The notes beneath the pieces are model-generated. The model searched no databases, was not told where the DNA came from, and saw only the letters and a program-made list of their open reading frames with translations. A DNA stretch of 64,000 bases from the NCBI GenBank assembly GCA_035771165.1, contig JAWNZC010000368.1:169501-233500 (forward strand), read 5' to 3'. The DNA is from Paragorgia papillata (Eukaryota > Cnidaria > Anthozoa > Scleralcyonacea > Coralliidae). The translations under genes were made by a program, and so were the position numbers. Numbering within the stretch: the first letter of the stretch is position 1; every line of letters starts with the position of its first letter. Below are positions 12,005-23,305 of this stretch, one piece after another.

Positions 12005-12604
12005 TGAAATTAGAACTTAGATGTACAATTTGAATTAGAGATTAGAGTACTTAAAACAGAGCTGACCACGTGTCATTCAAATATTTTCCTTCCTGGGCCG
12101 GGATATAGTCCGGTGTTTGTGAATTTCAGTCGATTCTCGTATCCGTCGGACGAAATAGTTGGTTACAGGTGCGAGAAGTGTTCGTACTATTCCCATTTTA
12201 TTCTGTGCTCCTGTTCCCACGCGTGTTTGGCGAGACCTGATTTGTCCAGTTTAGCGTTCTTACAGCAGTCTTTATGTTCTTTTTGTCATGCAGGCGTTCA
12301 GGTTGCGTCCGGTTTCGTCGATGTGTACCATACCGCATTCGCATGGGATACGGTATACACCAGGTTTCATGTTGTTGTTAGTTTTGTCCTTGTGTGTAAA
12401 AAGTAGTTGGTAGATTTTTAGTTATGAACTGTGGTAGACTTTAATGTTTGATCTGTATAGTATTCGTTCAATTTTGTGGGAAGCAGGAGCGATGTATGGA
12501 ATGCAGACTGAGTTGGCGAATTCTTTAGTTTCGGCGTTTGTTGATTTGTGTCGTTTGAACAAGATTTTATCATCAGAAAAACCATTGTTTTTCAGAACCA
12601 GCTT
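12005..12604 (-). pseudogene. Penelope-like element 2, 3' part, minus-strand copy
   Basis: Read on the minus strand, this matches the copy at 13905-14500. It includes the KEHKDCCKNAKLDKS block, the KHAWEQEHRIKWE block and the tail CACAAACACCGGACTATAT. Stops and indels interrupt the frame. The plus-strand frame that looks open across 12113-12406 is the antisense of this element. Confidence 0.8.
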
Positions 12605-13903
12605 TATTTAAGGTTAAAGAATACCCTAGAAAGTAAAAAAAAATCAGAAAATGATATTTTTACATATTCGTAAAGCTTACATCAGATTTATCATGTGGCA
12701 AAAGTTTGATTTAAAAATATTGAAAATTGAATGAGTTATCCGTGGCGGGAAAGTCTGTTATTTTAGTATCAAATTTTATTCCATGAAATTTTATTATATG
12801 TCGACAGAACTCGCGTATACAAACTTTCTCTGCTTTCTTTCCGTTGGAAATGCCTAACGATAAGTCAAAGCTTTGTAAAAGGAATAAAAGCCCGTTTTGT
12901 AAGTCTCGGAAGAAATCAGTCACCGACAAGAAAGCTGCATTTTCAGAGCAGAAAAAGAAATCTTTATCTTGAGTGACAAAGGCTCATACTTCAAGCAGGA
13001 AAAGCAATGGCCAAAGCTTTTCCAGACAAAGCTTTCGCCCTCATCTTAGAGAGTAGACTCTTTCTGTAATCCACTTTACATTTTGAACTCTCAGAAACTC
13101 TTGATCATGAGAGTCCTTGTTCTCTTCTGCCTCTTCACAGACCTTGGGGCTTCATATTGCGGCGCAGTTGTAGGCTTTCTCTTTGCGGGCATCTTCGATC
13201 GCATGCAATAGCAACTGAAGTTTGATCTTTTCTTTCGCACCTGTTTTGAACAACAGGGTGATCTGCTCGCGTTGTTATTGGGCAACAGTAATAGGATTAT
13301 CTTTACAACCACAGAGGGTGGAATCATCAACAGCTGTGAAAAACCGCGCGAAATTTTCAGTCAAATGAATTTTGGGTCGCATGGACACAGTCAAAGAACG
13401 AAGTTGAGCGCGCGTTTTAACGGATTCCTTTCAAACTTGCGCACGGCATTGTTCGCGCGATTTATTTAGCTTAACATCAACTGAGTTACGGACCTTTGTT
13501 TGTCCATTGTCGTTGATATGACACGGGTCTGGAAAGAATATGTCCTAGCTGATAAACCACGAAAGCAACATAAATAAACGCGAACACACTTTTTTATAAC
13601 TATCTTTGCGAAGTGTAAATATGACAATTTGACAGATTTTTAGTAAAACCAGCGATGAACAACAACCGCGTAGGGAAGGTACCTTGATTTTATATTTGTA
13701 AGTCTGCATTTATTTGATAATGCGATGGTGTTCTTCATTTATCTGACTACATTTGGTGCAAATTTGAGACAAATTGGGAAAATATTCAGCGCGTATAATA
13801 GCAAATCTCCTTGAATCACATCCCAGGGTATATCCTGTAACCTTAAGTGTGCTAACTCTTGCTCGATAGAATTATTATCACAAACAATGGGCGCGCTGTA
13901 CCT
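12605..13903. other. 1.3 kb between inverted Penelope-like copies
   Basis: Unique-looking sequence with no recognised domain. Short open frames on the minus strand (12711-12929 and 13091-13330) have no family signature. It could be host DNA separating two insertions, or an internal part of a compound element. Confidence 0.45.
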
Positions 13904-14500
13904 TGGCTGGTTCTGAAAAACAACCGTTTTTTGATGAACAAATCCTGCTCAAACGACACAAATTAACAAACGCCGAAACTAAAGAATTCGCCAACTCAGT
14001 CTGCATTCCATACATCGGTCCTGCTTCCCACAAAATTGAACGAATACTATACAGATCAAACATTAAAGTCTACCATAGCTCACAACTAAAAATCTACCAA
14101 CTACTTTTTACACACAAGGACAAAAACGAACAACAACATAAAACCTGGTATATACCGTATCTCATGCGAATGCGGTATGGTATACATCGACGAAACCGGA
14201 CGCAACCTGAACACCCGACAAAAAGAACATAAAGACTGCTGTAAGAACGCTAAACTGGACAAATCGGCTCTTGTCAAACACGCGTGGGAACAGGACCACA
14301 GAATAAAATGGGAAGAATGCGAACACTTCTCGCACCTATAACCAACTATTTCGCCCGACAGATACGAGAATCGATTGAAATCCACAAACACCGGACTATC
14401 CCAGTCCAGGAAGGAAAATACTTGAATGACACGTGGTCAACTCTGTTTTAAGTACTCTAATGTCTAATTCAAGTTGTACACCTAAATGTTCTAATTTCAA
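13903..14500 (+). pseudogene. Penelope-like element 2, GIY-YIG endonuclease end, plus-strand copy
   Basis: The plus strand encodes the end of the RT region (NSVCIPYIGPASHKIERIL and KVYHSSQLKIYQLL). After a frame break at about 14150 it encodes the GIY-YIG region YRISCECGMVYIDETGRNLN, then KEHKDCCKNAKLDKS. The second half of the motif reads YID rather than YIG, so a core glycine is lost. With the frameshift and later stops, this copy is dead. It differs clearly in sequence from Penelope-like element 1. A matching inverted copy lies at 12005-12604. Confidence 0.82.
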
Positions 14501-14704
14501 TTAGGTATTAACAATTACGCAAACACACAAACCGTACGCGCAAAAACACCGTTTAATTACATGTTGACGCAAACATACAAGTTACAACACATCACACTTC
14601 TCTGAAGACGGTCGAGTCACAGAATAGTAAAAACCAGAAGTCCAACTCGAGTGAAAACTTGTCCGTATTTCTTCAATGCGCATGCGTGATATTTTACGCC
14701 ATCC

Positions 14705-14825
14705 GACCGCATATCTACGCCATCCGACGCAATCCTGGCAAGTTCCCTCGGCAGTTTTGACCTCCTTTTGAAGGTCAAAACTGCCTGGGGAACTTGCCAA
14801 GATTGCGTAGGATGGCGAGGAATAA
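14705..14825. repeat. Hairpin MITE-like repeat
   Basis: Inverted arms of about 50 bp (GCCATCCGACGCAATCCTGG ... complementary AGATTGCGTAGGATGGCG), with AGTTTTGACCTCC and GGAGGTCAAAACT meeting around CTTTTGAAGG at the centre near 14765. It should extrude or fold strongly. No coding capacity. Confidence 0.8.
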
Positions 14826-14949
14826 AGATGCGCGAGGCGACATGCGCGAGGACATAAACTTCAAAGGTTCCGACGCGAGTTGGACTTACGAGCCAAAAGC
14901 TCAGAATTTAGACAAAACAAGGTGAAACCCACAAATGGTGTACGTTTAA

Positions 14950-15400
14950 TGCGTATTTAGTTCAGAATATAAGTCTATCTAGCTCCATCAGTTGTTCAAA
15001 TAATTAACACCTAGATCAGAATGTAATTTAATAGGTAAAAACATATATCAGTTTACTATTTAAATGGTTTATTGCTTGTTTTTATGTTGGAAAATCAGAT
15101 AAAAATCTCACGGCTTGTCAGCTGGTTGATGTCGCAAAAAGGCCAGGAGCACAGCTGTTCACACGTAACAATGCTGTTCATTCGACAAGCTTGTTAGGGA
15201 CAACTTGTACCAACTTCGTTTTAATTTAATTTAATTGAGTACATGTCAATTATCTACTTAACCAGATGAACTTAAATGTGTTTGAGAGGCCAAAAATAGA
15301 ATTCAAAGATTTCTTTAATATTTGCCGCCCGACTACTAACTAATTCAATAATCAAAGAAAAAAAGACACTGTTTACATTAATCAATTAGAATGATATTAT
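14950..15400. repeat. Dispersed repeat, copy 2
   Basis: A diverged direct repeat of 7045-7690, lacking the expanded TTTAA tract and part of the middle. Confidence 0.75.
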
Positions 15401-15620
15401 CCAACTACACGACACTTTGCCGTTTTTGACGATTTTCGCATAGTGTCCGATAAAGGACTTCTGTCCAGGGTTGTGTGAAAATGACAATTTCAACAAAATC
15501 GAACAAGAAACAATTTGGACGCGGCAATTATGCGCAGTTTGTCCGTAAATGACACAAAGACGCTTCCACATGCATGAACAACAGATTGTCGAGTATAGAA
15601 GGTTTGGGCCATATGCAAAT
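15395..15620 (-). repeat. Diverged single copy of the 431-bp repeat
   Basis: On the minus strand it follows the same order as the array at 2401-3777: GCATGTGGAAGCGT, then a GTTTGTC-AAATGACAC block, then the Pu/Py hairpin with CGATTTTCGCATAGTGTCC. It is strongly diverged and shows that the 431-bp unit also exists as a dispersed element. Confidence 0.65.
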
Positions 15621-15719
15621 TAAGCACATCGCCAGAAATCACAACCATCAACTGAAATATTACACTCTCACCAGGCCCCTGAGGCAAATGTTGCTAACTC
15701 ACTCAATGTAATAAAATGT

Positions 15720-16149
15720 ATAGAAAAAGTCCTTTTATTCCCAATTTTTATCATTTATACACAAAAAATAAAAAAAGTGATCCCCCAGTACAGGAGTAAG
15801 GCATGTAAACAACATCTAGGAGTAACAGTCACTTTTGTATGTTTAAAATTGATCTTACTTTTCTCGATGAGCGCTTTCGTCGCTCTACTCCTTACCAATT
15901 GGGTATTTGCACTATAAACTTCCGTCGTGTTACCTAAATCAAGTGAACTTTTTAATAAAAGCAAATCTCGGACGACAAAATGTGATCCCCAGGACGTAAA
16001 CATGAAGACTAGAGCTTTCAATTCCAAGTACTTAAACATTGCTAAGAAACAAATTGATCTTACTTTTTTCTGTTGAAAAAGTGCTTTCGAGCGTTCATTA
16101 ACTTGTAAAGGACTCGCTGCTTTTGATTCCACGACTTGAGGGGTCATAC
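15720..16149. other. Stretch with one open frame, unrecognised
   Basis: The minus strand is open for 130 codons (15755-16147). The DNA contains two similar blocks around AAATTGATCTTACTTTT (15845 and 16050), so the frame probably comes from an internal duplication. No signal peptide, motif or splice context supports a gene. Confidence 0.35.
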
Positions 16150-16152
16150 TAA

Positions 16153-16940
16153 GGGGCTGTTTATGTGAAGGCGGGACGGGACGATTGCCGGGACGGGACG
16201 ATTACCGGGACGGGACGATTACCGGGACGGGACATTTTTCATCCGGGGTTTATATGAGAACATTTCTACAGGGACGATTACACCCTGGAATACCGGGACG
16301 TTCAACAAGCATCTCTAGTTCGTGTTGGACATGTTCGGTATTTCGCTTTTTTAAAGAAGACTAAGCTATTTGGTCGGATAAACTGTACGTATGTTGTAGC
16401 CAGATGAATTATCGTTCTTCCAGTATATTTGATAGATTCTACAGTGGTTTATTTCTCGAGAAAACATTCGGAGAAGACAGAATAGCGGCCGCTATTATGA
16501 TTTGGACATGTTCGGTATTTCGCTTTTTTTAGGGAAACTAAGCTATTTCGTCGGATAGACTGTACGTATGTTGTAGCAAGGTGAATTATCTTTCTGCCAA
16601 TATATTTTATAACTTCTACAGTGGATTATTTCTTGAGAAAACGTTCGAAGTAGACGGACTAGGCAAACTTTGTCAGAATTTCCAGTCAGAATTTTTGCCA
16701 AGTCAGCATAATATCGTCCTGGCAAACGTCCCGGCAAAGCGGGACGGAGTGTTTACATGAGAAAAATTGCCGGGATCCCGGCTGAGCGAACCGGGACGAA
16801 AAACGTCCATTGAAAATTCTTTCCATATAAACGGAACGGCACAAATAATATATATATGCATGGCGGGATCCCGGCAAACGTCCCGTTCCGGCAAACGTCC
16901 CGTCCCGGCAAACGTCTCCTATGTAAATGTAAACAGCCCC
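16153..16940. mobile_element. PIF/Harbinger-like non-autonomous element
   Basis: The ends are GGGGCTGTTTATGTGAAGGC and the complement ending TAAACAGCCCC, each next to TAA (16150-16152 and 16941-16943). The 3-bp TAA duplication with GGG-starting termini fits PIF/Harbinger. Subterminal arrays of CGGGACGGGACGATTACCGG-type units face their complement (CCCGGCAAACGTCCCG). The interior holds a tandem duplication with a period of about 178 bp (about 16325-16680) around TTCGGTATTTCGCTTTTTT. No transposase. Confidence 0.8.
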
Positions 16941-17164
16941 TAAGAGAAAAAAGTCGCTGTAACTGCAGACACTATAGCTTCAAAATACTCCATTTTCATT
17001 CAAATTGACATGAGCACACATAAATGGTGAAGTTCGCTGACAAGGTTGGGCCTTGGTTGAGCCTGCATAGGCGGGAAATGTTGAAAGGATTCAAATAAAA
17101 TGTTATCCTTTGGGTGTTACCGCTGACTACCCACGGCGGGCGCGACGGTTATGATTTCTGGCGA

Positions 17165-17345
17165 TGAAGAGCTCTCGTGCGAGTGTACCGGTGCGGATGG
17201 GAACTCTGCAGAGACTCTGCTCCAGTGATCCTTTATTCCTCATTGAGAGGGTAAAGGGGGAGCAGAGACGGGGGCTCTTTTATTAAACTGTAGATCTTTT
17301 GCAATGTTACAAACCTAAAAAGCTGTGTTTTATTGAAAATTTATG
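17165..17345 (-). repeat. Single copy of the 431-bp repeat (spacer half)
   Basis: The reverse complement of the 2550-2680 block: AGAGCTCTCGTGCGAGTGTA, GGGAACTCTGCAGAGACTCT, then a complement of the CCCCCATCTCTGCTCC block and GCAATGTTACAAA. It shows which part of the tandem unit is shared with dispersed copies. Confidence 0.8.
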
Positions 17346-17569
17346 AATTCGTCATTTGCTCTATAGCTGTATAGCAGTGCATAAACATGCTGTCGTCGTC
17401 CAGATGATGGTTAATGAGGGGCGATTATCTCTTGAATAATAATGAGGGACGTTTAGGTCTAATGGTCTCTCATATGGATCGTTTTCACTCACGTGATCGG
17501 TGGCCCCGTTGGTGTGGCGAAATAATACGAAATATTTGAATAAAGTTAAATTCCCATAGGATGAAGATT

Positions 17570-17604
17570 GTGCACTGAGACAATAAAATGTTGTCTCAGT
17601 GCAC
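17570..17604. repeat. Perfect 14-bp stem hairpin
   Basis: GTGCACTGAGACAA and TTGTCTCAGTGCAC pair perfectly around a 7-nt loop. Flanking text (ATCGTTTTCACTCACGTGAT) recurs inverted at about 42045-42065, so it belongs to a dispersed element. Confidence 0.75.
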
Positions 17605-17878
17605 CAATATGGCTGCCGTGACGTCAGATGAAAACCAAGAATAGGATTTATAATGGACGAATATTTTTAATCATTAAATTATGAGGGATATTCGAGATTA
17701 AGAATCCTTCTTGAAACAAAGTATCTTGAAGTGAGCACAATACTATCCGGTTTCAAGTGTAACGAACTTCCTCTCCAGTAGGATAACACACACCCTAGAG
17801 AAAAACTCTTTAAGTGGAGAAGAGAACCAACAACAATGCTACTCACACGAGTCTTTAAGTTGGGAATCGACACGGCAA

Positions 17879-17955
17879 CATGGTATATTTTCAGGCGGTC
17901 ACCCATCCAAGTACGCACCCCTTTTAAACAGTTAAACAGGCTTAACTTTGAACCC
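17879..17955 (-). repeat. 5S rRNA-derived (SINE3-like) remnant
   Basis: The plus strand reads TCAGGCGGTCACCCATCCAA followed by GTACGCACC and GGCTTAACTTTGAA, the reverse complement of the conserved 3' half of 5S rRNA (TTAAGC ... GTACTTGGATGGGTGACCGCC). It is incomplete and diverged, so it is not a functional 5S gene. It lies inside the open frame that starts at ATG 17836, so that upstream start region is repeat-derived. Confidence 0.75.
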
Positions 17956-18067
17956 TTGCGGTGGGAGGATACGCGCCTGCAACAGCTTCACGCGCTATCC
18001 GTACTTTCCAAATATAGGCAACGTACAAAATTAGTAGTGTCAGTACATACTTTGTATTATTCTTTAG

Positions 18068-20479
18068 ACTATGACGAAGCCTACCAGCGAGCACTACAAT
18101 ATGGAGAGGAAAAGAGCAATCGAATACCGGTGATGATTATAGGACAAGATAGAGCTGGAAAAACATCGCTTCGGAAACGCCTTTTAGGAGAACCTTTCGA
18201 TTCGGAAGAACCCAGCACGGTCGGTATCCATGTAGATTTTATTGAGGTGACAGATAACACGTCGAGTAAGCCATGGAAACCAAGAAATCAACAACGGTTT
18301 TTCGTGAGTAAACAAGCTGCCAAAGATAATTTATTGAAAAAGGCGGCAACTATAGTAAGAGAAAGACAAGAAAACCTTGAAAAAGTCCCAGAGTACGAAG
18401 ATGTAAAGGAACAACGAAAGAGTCTGAAAGATACGGAAGATGATTATTCCTCTCCAGGAGAGATATTCATTCTAAATGAGGACAGTATGACGAATGATGC
18501 CCTACTCCCAACCCAACCAGCCTCGGGATCCATGCCGATTAGCAATACATCTTCTCCAGTCCATACCTTGGATCAATCAGTGCAGCCGATCGATGAATCA
18601 CTATCTCCAAGCTCACCGTTATACCAGCATAGTGAAATTATGAATACTTCACCAGTTCCAATACAACCGTCCAAACAAGACCAGATGATCGACATGACTC
18701 CATCTGCAAGTTCAACGTGTAACGAACAGTATTCAGTGACGAGTGTTGCAGGAATCCAAGACCCAGAGAGGATTTCATCACCCATCCAACCACCTGGTTC
18801 AACCAATCAGCAAATGTCAGCAGATCTTAAAAGTAAAACCGCGCTTGGAAGCAAGACATCCACCAAGCCGTCACTATCAGAAAGAAGGAAAGTGATGGAC
18901 TTCGTAGATTTAAATGAAGAAACGAAGACGCGTCCTGTTCGTATGATAGTCCATGATCTGGCTGGTCAAGCGATATATTATGATACCCACTACCTTTTCC
19001 TGAAATCGCATTGCCCGTATATTCTTGTCCATGATCTAACAAAAGAGCTAGATCTGCCTGCTCAACCTCGATTCAAAGCCAAGAATATTGATGTTAATCT
19101 CGAATCGGCAAATCCCCTCCTTGCCACCAATTTGGATTATTTGTTATCGTGGCTAACAGTCCTGGGGCAATTAAGAGAAATTGAAAGCCAGAATTCCGCA
19201 GAATTCCCTGATTTTGTTCTTCCACCAGTTTTGATTGTTTTGACCAACGAAGATCGCTTCGAAGGCGATATCGAAGAGGTAAAGAGAAGAATCAAAGAAG
19301 TAACAGATAAGTTTCAAAATGTTTTCCGTAACTTGGATGTCATCGACAATACAACTACGTCTGGAAGCAAGGACCCCATTAGAGGGCTTAGAAGTAAAGT
19401 TTTTGAACTTTGCAAGACAATCCTGGAAAAGGAAGCACCGATGCCGACGAGATGGTTGAAATTTGAAGCAGCACTGCGCGAGGAACTGTTTTCAGAAGGG
19501 CGTAATTATATTCCTGTCGATGAAGCCAAAGCCATTGCTCAGAAGTGTAATGTTGATTCATTTGACAATGCTATTAAATTTCTAAATCGTCAGAGCATGG
19601 TCGTGTATTACAGTGGGTCTCCGATGGTTGTCCTAAACCCCCAGTGGCTCATGAATCTTTTCACCAAAGTAATAACCGTTCATACAGACGATGAAGTCAA
19701 ACCTATTGATGCGCCCTACCTACGCGAGCTCCGTGACAATGGTATTCTGATGCAAGAATTCTTAAGGAAGAATGCACATGGAGAGCTGTTGGAGGAGGTC
19801 ATGCAAAGAGTTAGCTTGATGTGCCCATTGGAGCATAAAGGAAAGTCGGCTTTTCTTGTACCGTCGGTTGCTCCTTTTATGAAAGAAGGAAAGCCAATTG
19901 ACGAAAAGTTAAATGCAAGTCCCATTGCTTCGCTGTTTGTCAATTTTTTAGTGGAGCTTATCCCACCTGGAGTTTTCACACGCCTTCAAGTGAAGCTCAT
20001 TCGTAAATGCAGGAAGATGCTCCAGAAGTTCTGCGAGGAACCAAAACTTTTTTGCAATTATACGCTGCTCCCCCTTGAATTTGACAAATTCAAATTCGAG
20101 GTCTATCTGATACAGCTGATCGACAAAATAAAGATTGGTGTTGTGCCCAAAAGAAACTCCAGCCCACAAAGTCTTGTTGGAAAGTTTGCTGGCCGCCTCA
20201 AAGGTCTTCTCGAAGATTGCCTGATCGAGATTGAATCCGAAGAGCCGTTGTTTTACCGTGGATTGAGATATGAGTTTCTTGTGAAATGTACCGCTTGTTC
20301 TAAAGTCAACGAGGTGCCTTGTCGTCGTCATAGCAAAATCCATTGCAGCTATAATGAATGTTCACATATGCAACCGTTAGAGAAGATTCAACAATGTCCA
20401 AGTGAAAGCATCTGCTGTAATTTCACCCAAGTAGAGGCCTTGGAATTCCATCTGAATCGTGTGAAATTTTGGTGTCATG
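18068..20479 (+). CDS. Roc-COR (ROCO family) GTPase exon
   Basis: This exon encodes about 804 residues. The nucleotide-binding P-loop is GQDRAGKTS (18142-18168). A long Ser/Thr/Pro-rich insertion follows, about 200 residues at roughly 18330-18880. The G3 motif is DLAGQ (18955) and the G4 position is TNED (19243), where the usual lysine of N/TKxD is replaced. The COR domain begins near 19450, with LNPQWLMNLFTKVITV as its hallmark. The C-terminal end is Cys/His-rich (CTACSKVNEVPCRRHSKIHC), possibly metal-binding. ROCO proteins are large GTPases that scaffold signalling. The frame is open from ATG 17836, but 17836-18067 overlaps a 5S-derived repeat, and a good acceptor (TATTATTCTTTAG) sits at 18067 in phase 1, so I start here. 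The donor is CATG|GTAAGT, phase 1. Exons downstream add Death and protease-like domains. Confidence 0.9.
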
Positions 20480-21209
20480 GTAAGTTCAATTATTGTATTT
20501 CTTAATTTTGTGTGTTATATGTGACTCGACATGTTTTAATAAATCCGTGCTCGGAGCGTACTGAACTTCTATAACAAAGCATTTACCTTGTCTCGCTCCC
20601 AAAAAATTAAAAACAACGAGAATTTTGTCAACAATGAAATGTTTCTTTATTATATTTAAACATTGTGTTATTTTTTTTTTATATAAATCATTAATGAATT
20701 ATGGAATATTTTGTATAGAAAATGTTTCGTTTTTAACTCTTTCGTTTTGCTACAATTAGTCTCTTTGATGTCAGAATTTACACTGTTTGCTTTGTATAGC
20801 ATGGTACTCAGGCACAATTTCAACGTGATACAGCCCAAGTAATCACCATAAAGTTCTGATCTATTGTTGAAACTTTCGCGCACTTTCATGTGTTCTCGTT
20901 ATAAATTTAGATTTAGCTGCGATAAAAAAATCAGTTACTTGGTATTATTTACAAATGAGTACGGTCAGAGAAACCAGCTAAGAAATTGATTAAACACAGC
21001 ATTAAATAGAGATTTATTATTTTCTCTTTGCTCCTTAAAGCGGGATAAACCTATAGTAGGCTATTTTCTACTAGGCTATTTTTTTTCGCTTCGCGTGAGA
21101 AAAGTTGCTCAGTGGAAAACCGTCATAATACCATTGTGTTGTTAGGGTTAGCTTGTTAACTGTGTCAATATACCGCATGTTATTAATTATTTTATTCGGT
21201 TCAATGTAG
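20480..21209 (+). other. Intron 1 after the Roc-COR exon
   Basis: 730 bp from GTAAGT to TTCAATGTAG. AT-rich, nothing else seen. Confidence 0.65.
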
Positions 21210-21278
21210 ATCCTAACGACAGTACCATTGATGAATCCCAGAGAGATAACAGAAATACAGATGGAGCTATGTCATCAG
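21210..21278 (+). CDS. Linker exon (phase 1-1)
   Basis: 69 nt between acceptor TCGGTTCAATGTAG and donor CAG|GTAAAT. Joined in phase 1 it encodes an acidic, Asn/Ser-rich peptide (DPNDSTIDESQRDNRNTDGA). Composition matches the other short exons of this gene, which look like flexible linkers between domains. Confidence 0.7.
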
Positions 21279-21899
21279 GTAAATTCCTAATTAAATCCGA
21301 AATATGTTAAGTAATAGATAAAGCATGAGCAGCAGTGTTATATCAGATTTTAACCAAAAACGATCTTCTTGGTAAGTTTATTGGCGTAGTAATTTTAAAA
21401 AACAACCTTGTCTAAGCAGAGAATATAAAGCTAAAGTTTATGTAAATCAGAATGATTGTTTATCAGGTATAAAACTAAGGACATGATACTGATTTTCTTT
21501 GTATTTTCCCAAATTATTAAGGTGGCTTGATAGGAATAATTACAAAAAATCATATTTTTTACTCTGAAACGTTTTCCAGTGTACATTTGTGCTTCATTCT
21601 AGCTCCTTGCATAGCCCTAGTGTGAAAAAAACTTGAAAAGTTTTACACTTGCAGTTTTACATTTGCAGCATTTGTGTATCTGGATAAATCACATTTATTG
21701 TAATATGCAAATGTTATGCAAATTAGGATTTCTGAACTTACTAGAACAAAGATTTCTCCCCTCCTGAAAGTCGTGGACTGTCTAATACTTTTCAAAACTC
21801 AAGAGTAACACTAGGGCCGTGCAAGGAACTGGAACGAAGCACGAATCTACACCGTGAAACGTTTTAGAGGGGAAAATCTGATGGTTTATAGGTTTTTCC

Positions 21900-23004
21900 C
21901 AGTGAACTCGATGACGATGTAAGTTAAAATGTGATACCTGGAACGCTAACGTCCAGTCATTCGGGGGGCAAAAAGTGAGGCAAAAAGTTCCAGGCCCCTG
22001 CGCGGTTTGCAGGTACGATTCAGTCTCCCACAAAAAATTTTTATTTACACGGTCGCCGGTCTTGAGTGAAGACTCGAAATTAAGGTTTGAAAAATTGTTT
22101 ATTGAATCATTTTATCACGCTTTGCTAAACGTGCATTTTAAATTTTAATTGGTTGTGCTATGCTGCCGAACATTAGTTCAGTGATTGTCTATTTGTTGCT
22201 ATAGTAATAAAAGTCATTGTCTTTACAAAACGTGCACGAAGTTTGTCAGTGAAGAAATTAAATCAAATTTTCGTTATATTATAAACCATATATATATTAG
22301 AGTTTCGTCACTCCGAAGAGGATACAAAAAATCAACACGAACTTAGTATAGAATATGCCGTTTAGGTGAGTACCAGTTTCATCAGTGTCCTTTTGTTTAA
22401 AAAGCATTCCGCATTCGTACCGAAAACAACAACTAGCCATGAGTAAACGTGAAAAATAAACAATCTAGTTGTCAGTTATTTCTTAAAATATCATTAGTTA
22501 CAAAAGGCCGTTTAACAAAACCGAACAAGAAATTAAAGGAGCAGAAATAAGAAAATGACATTAGATGTATATTATGAAATATCAAGTATCAATACGTCTT
22601 CAAACCCGTACAAGAATAGCTTTCTCACTCTTTGTTCTCACCTTTTCAGCTGGCTGTTTTCATCCTAGCCAGCAAAAGGACGTCTGTTTTCTCAGCCTAT
22701 TTTCATTCCTAGCTTAATTTACTGTATAGTTTTGGACTGCTATACAATAAATAAAACAACAACAGCACTGCACAACAATAGGAAACCATTAAATGCACGT
22801 TTAGTCTGATAAATAATTTTTTCAAACCTTTTTTCGAGCCTTCGCAGTTCGCTCAAGACGGGCGGCCGTGTAAAAAACATTTTGTGGGAGACTGAATCGT
22901 ACCTGCAAACCGCACAGGGGCCTGGAACTTTTTGCCTCACTTTTTGGTTCTTCGTTAGCGTTCCAGGTATCACATTTTAACTTACATCGTCATCGAGTTC
23001 ACTG
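21900..23004. mobile_element. hAT-type non-autonomous element, family B copy 1
   Basis: Terminal inverted repeats of about 145 bp begin CAGTGAACTCGATGACGATG and end in the complement CATCGTCATCGAGTTCACTG. A perfect 8-bp duplication, GTTTTTCC, flanks it (21892-21899 and 23005-23012). The CAGTG start and 8-bp duplication fit hAT. Subterminal text includes AAAGTGAGGCAAAAAGTTCC. No transposase frame. It lies in an intron of the Roc-COR gene. Confidence 0.92.
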
Positions 23005-23305
23005 GTTTTTCCTATCGAGCCTTTTTGAAGATTAAGCCGTTTGTGTAAAGCTATACGCATACACGGGCAATATTCGTCCCGCGACGGCAACGCAATGGTG
23101 ATAAAATTGTTGCGTTGCCATCGCGAAGAGAAAATTGCTCGTCTGTCATGCCTTCCGACAACAACGCAAATCTTCCCGCAATCGTTTAATGTGTTGAACT
23201 TTCGGCAACGTTTGCGGAAGGCTTTGCGTTGCTGTCGCGAAGCATGATAGACGAGCAATTTTCTGTTAATTTGTCACCATTGCGTTGCCGTCGCGAGGCA
23301 TATTA

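Noticed and set aside
12113..12406. 97-codon plus-strand frame
   Set aside because: It is antisense to the Penelope-like GIY-YIG region, as its counterpart at 14101-14391 confirms.
7045..15400. LTR pair of an 8-kb retroelement
   Set aside because: The two direct repeats lack TG/CA ends and target duplications, and the DNA between them holds unrelated Penelope-like copies.
17879..17955. 5S rRNA gene
   Set aside because: Only part of 5S is present, with many substitutions and no terminator; treated as a SINE remnant.
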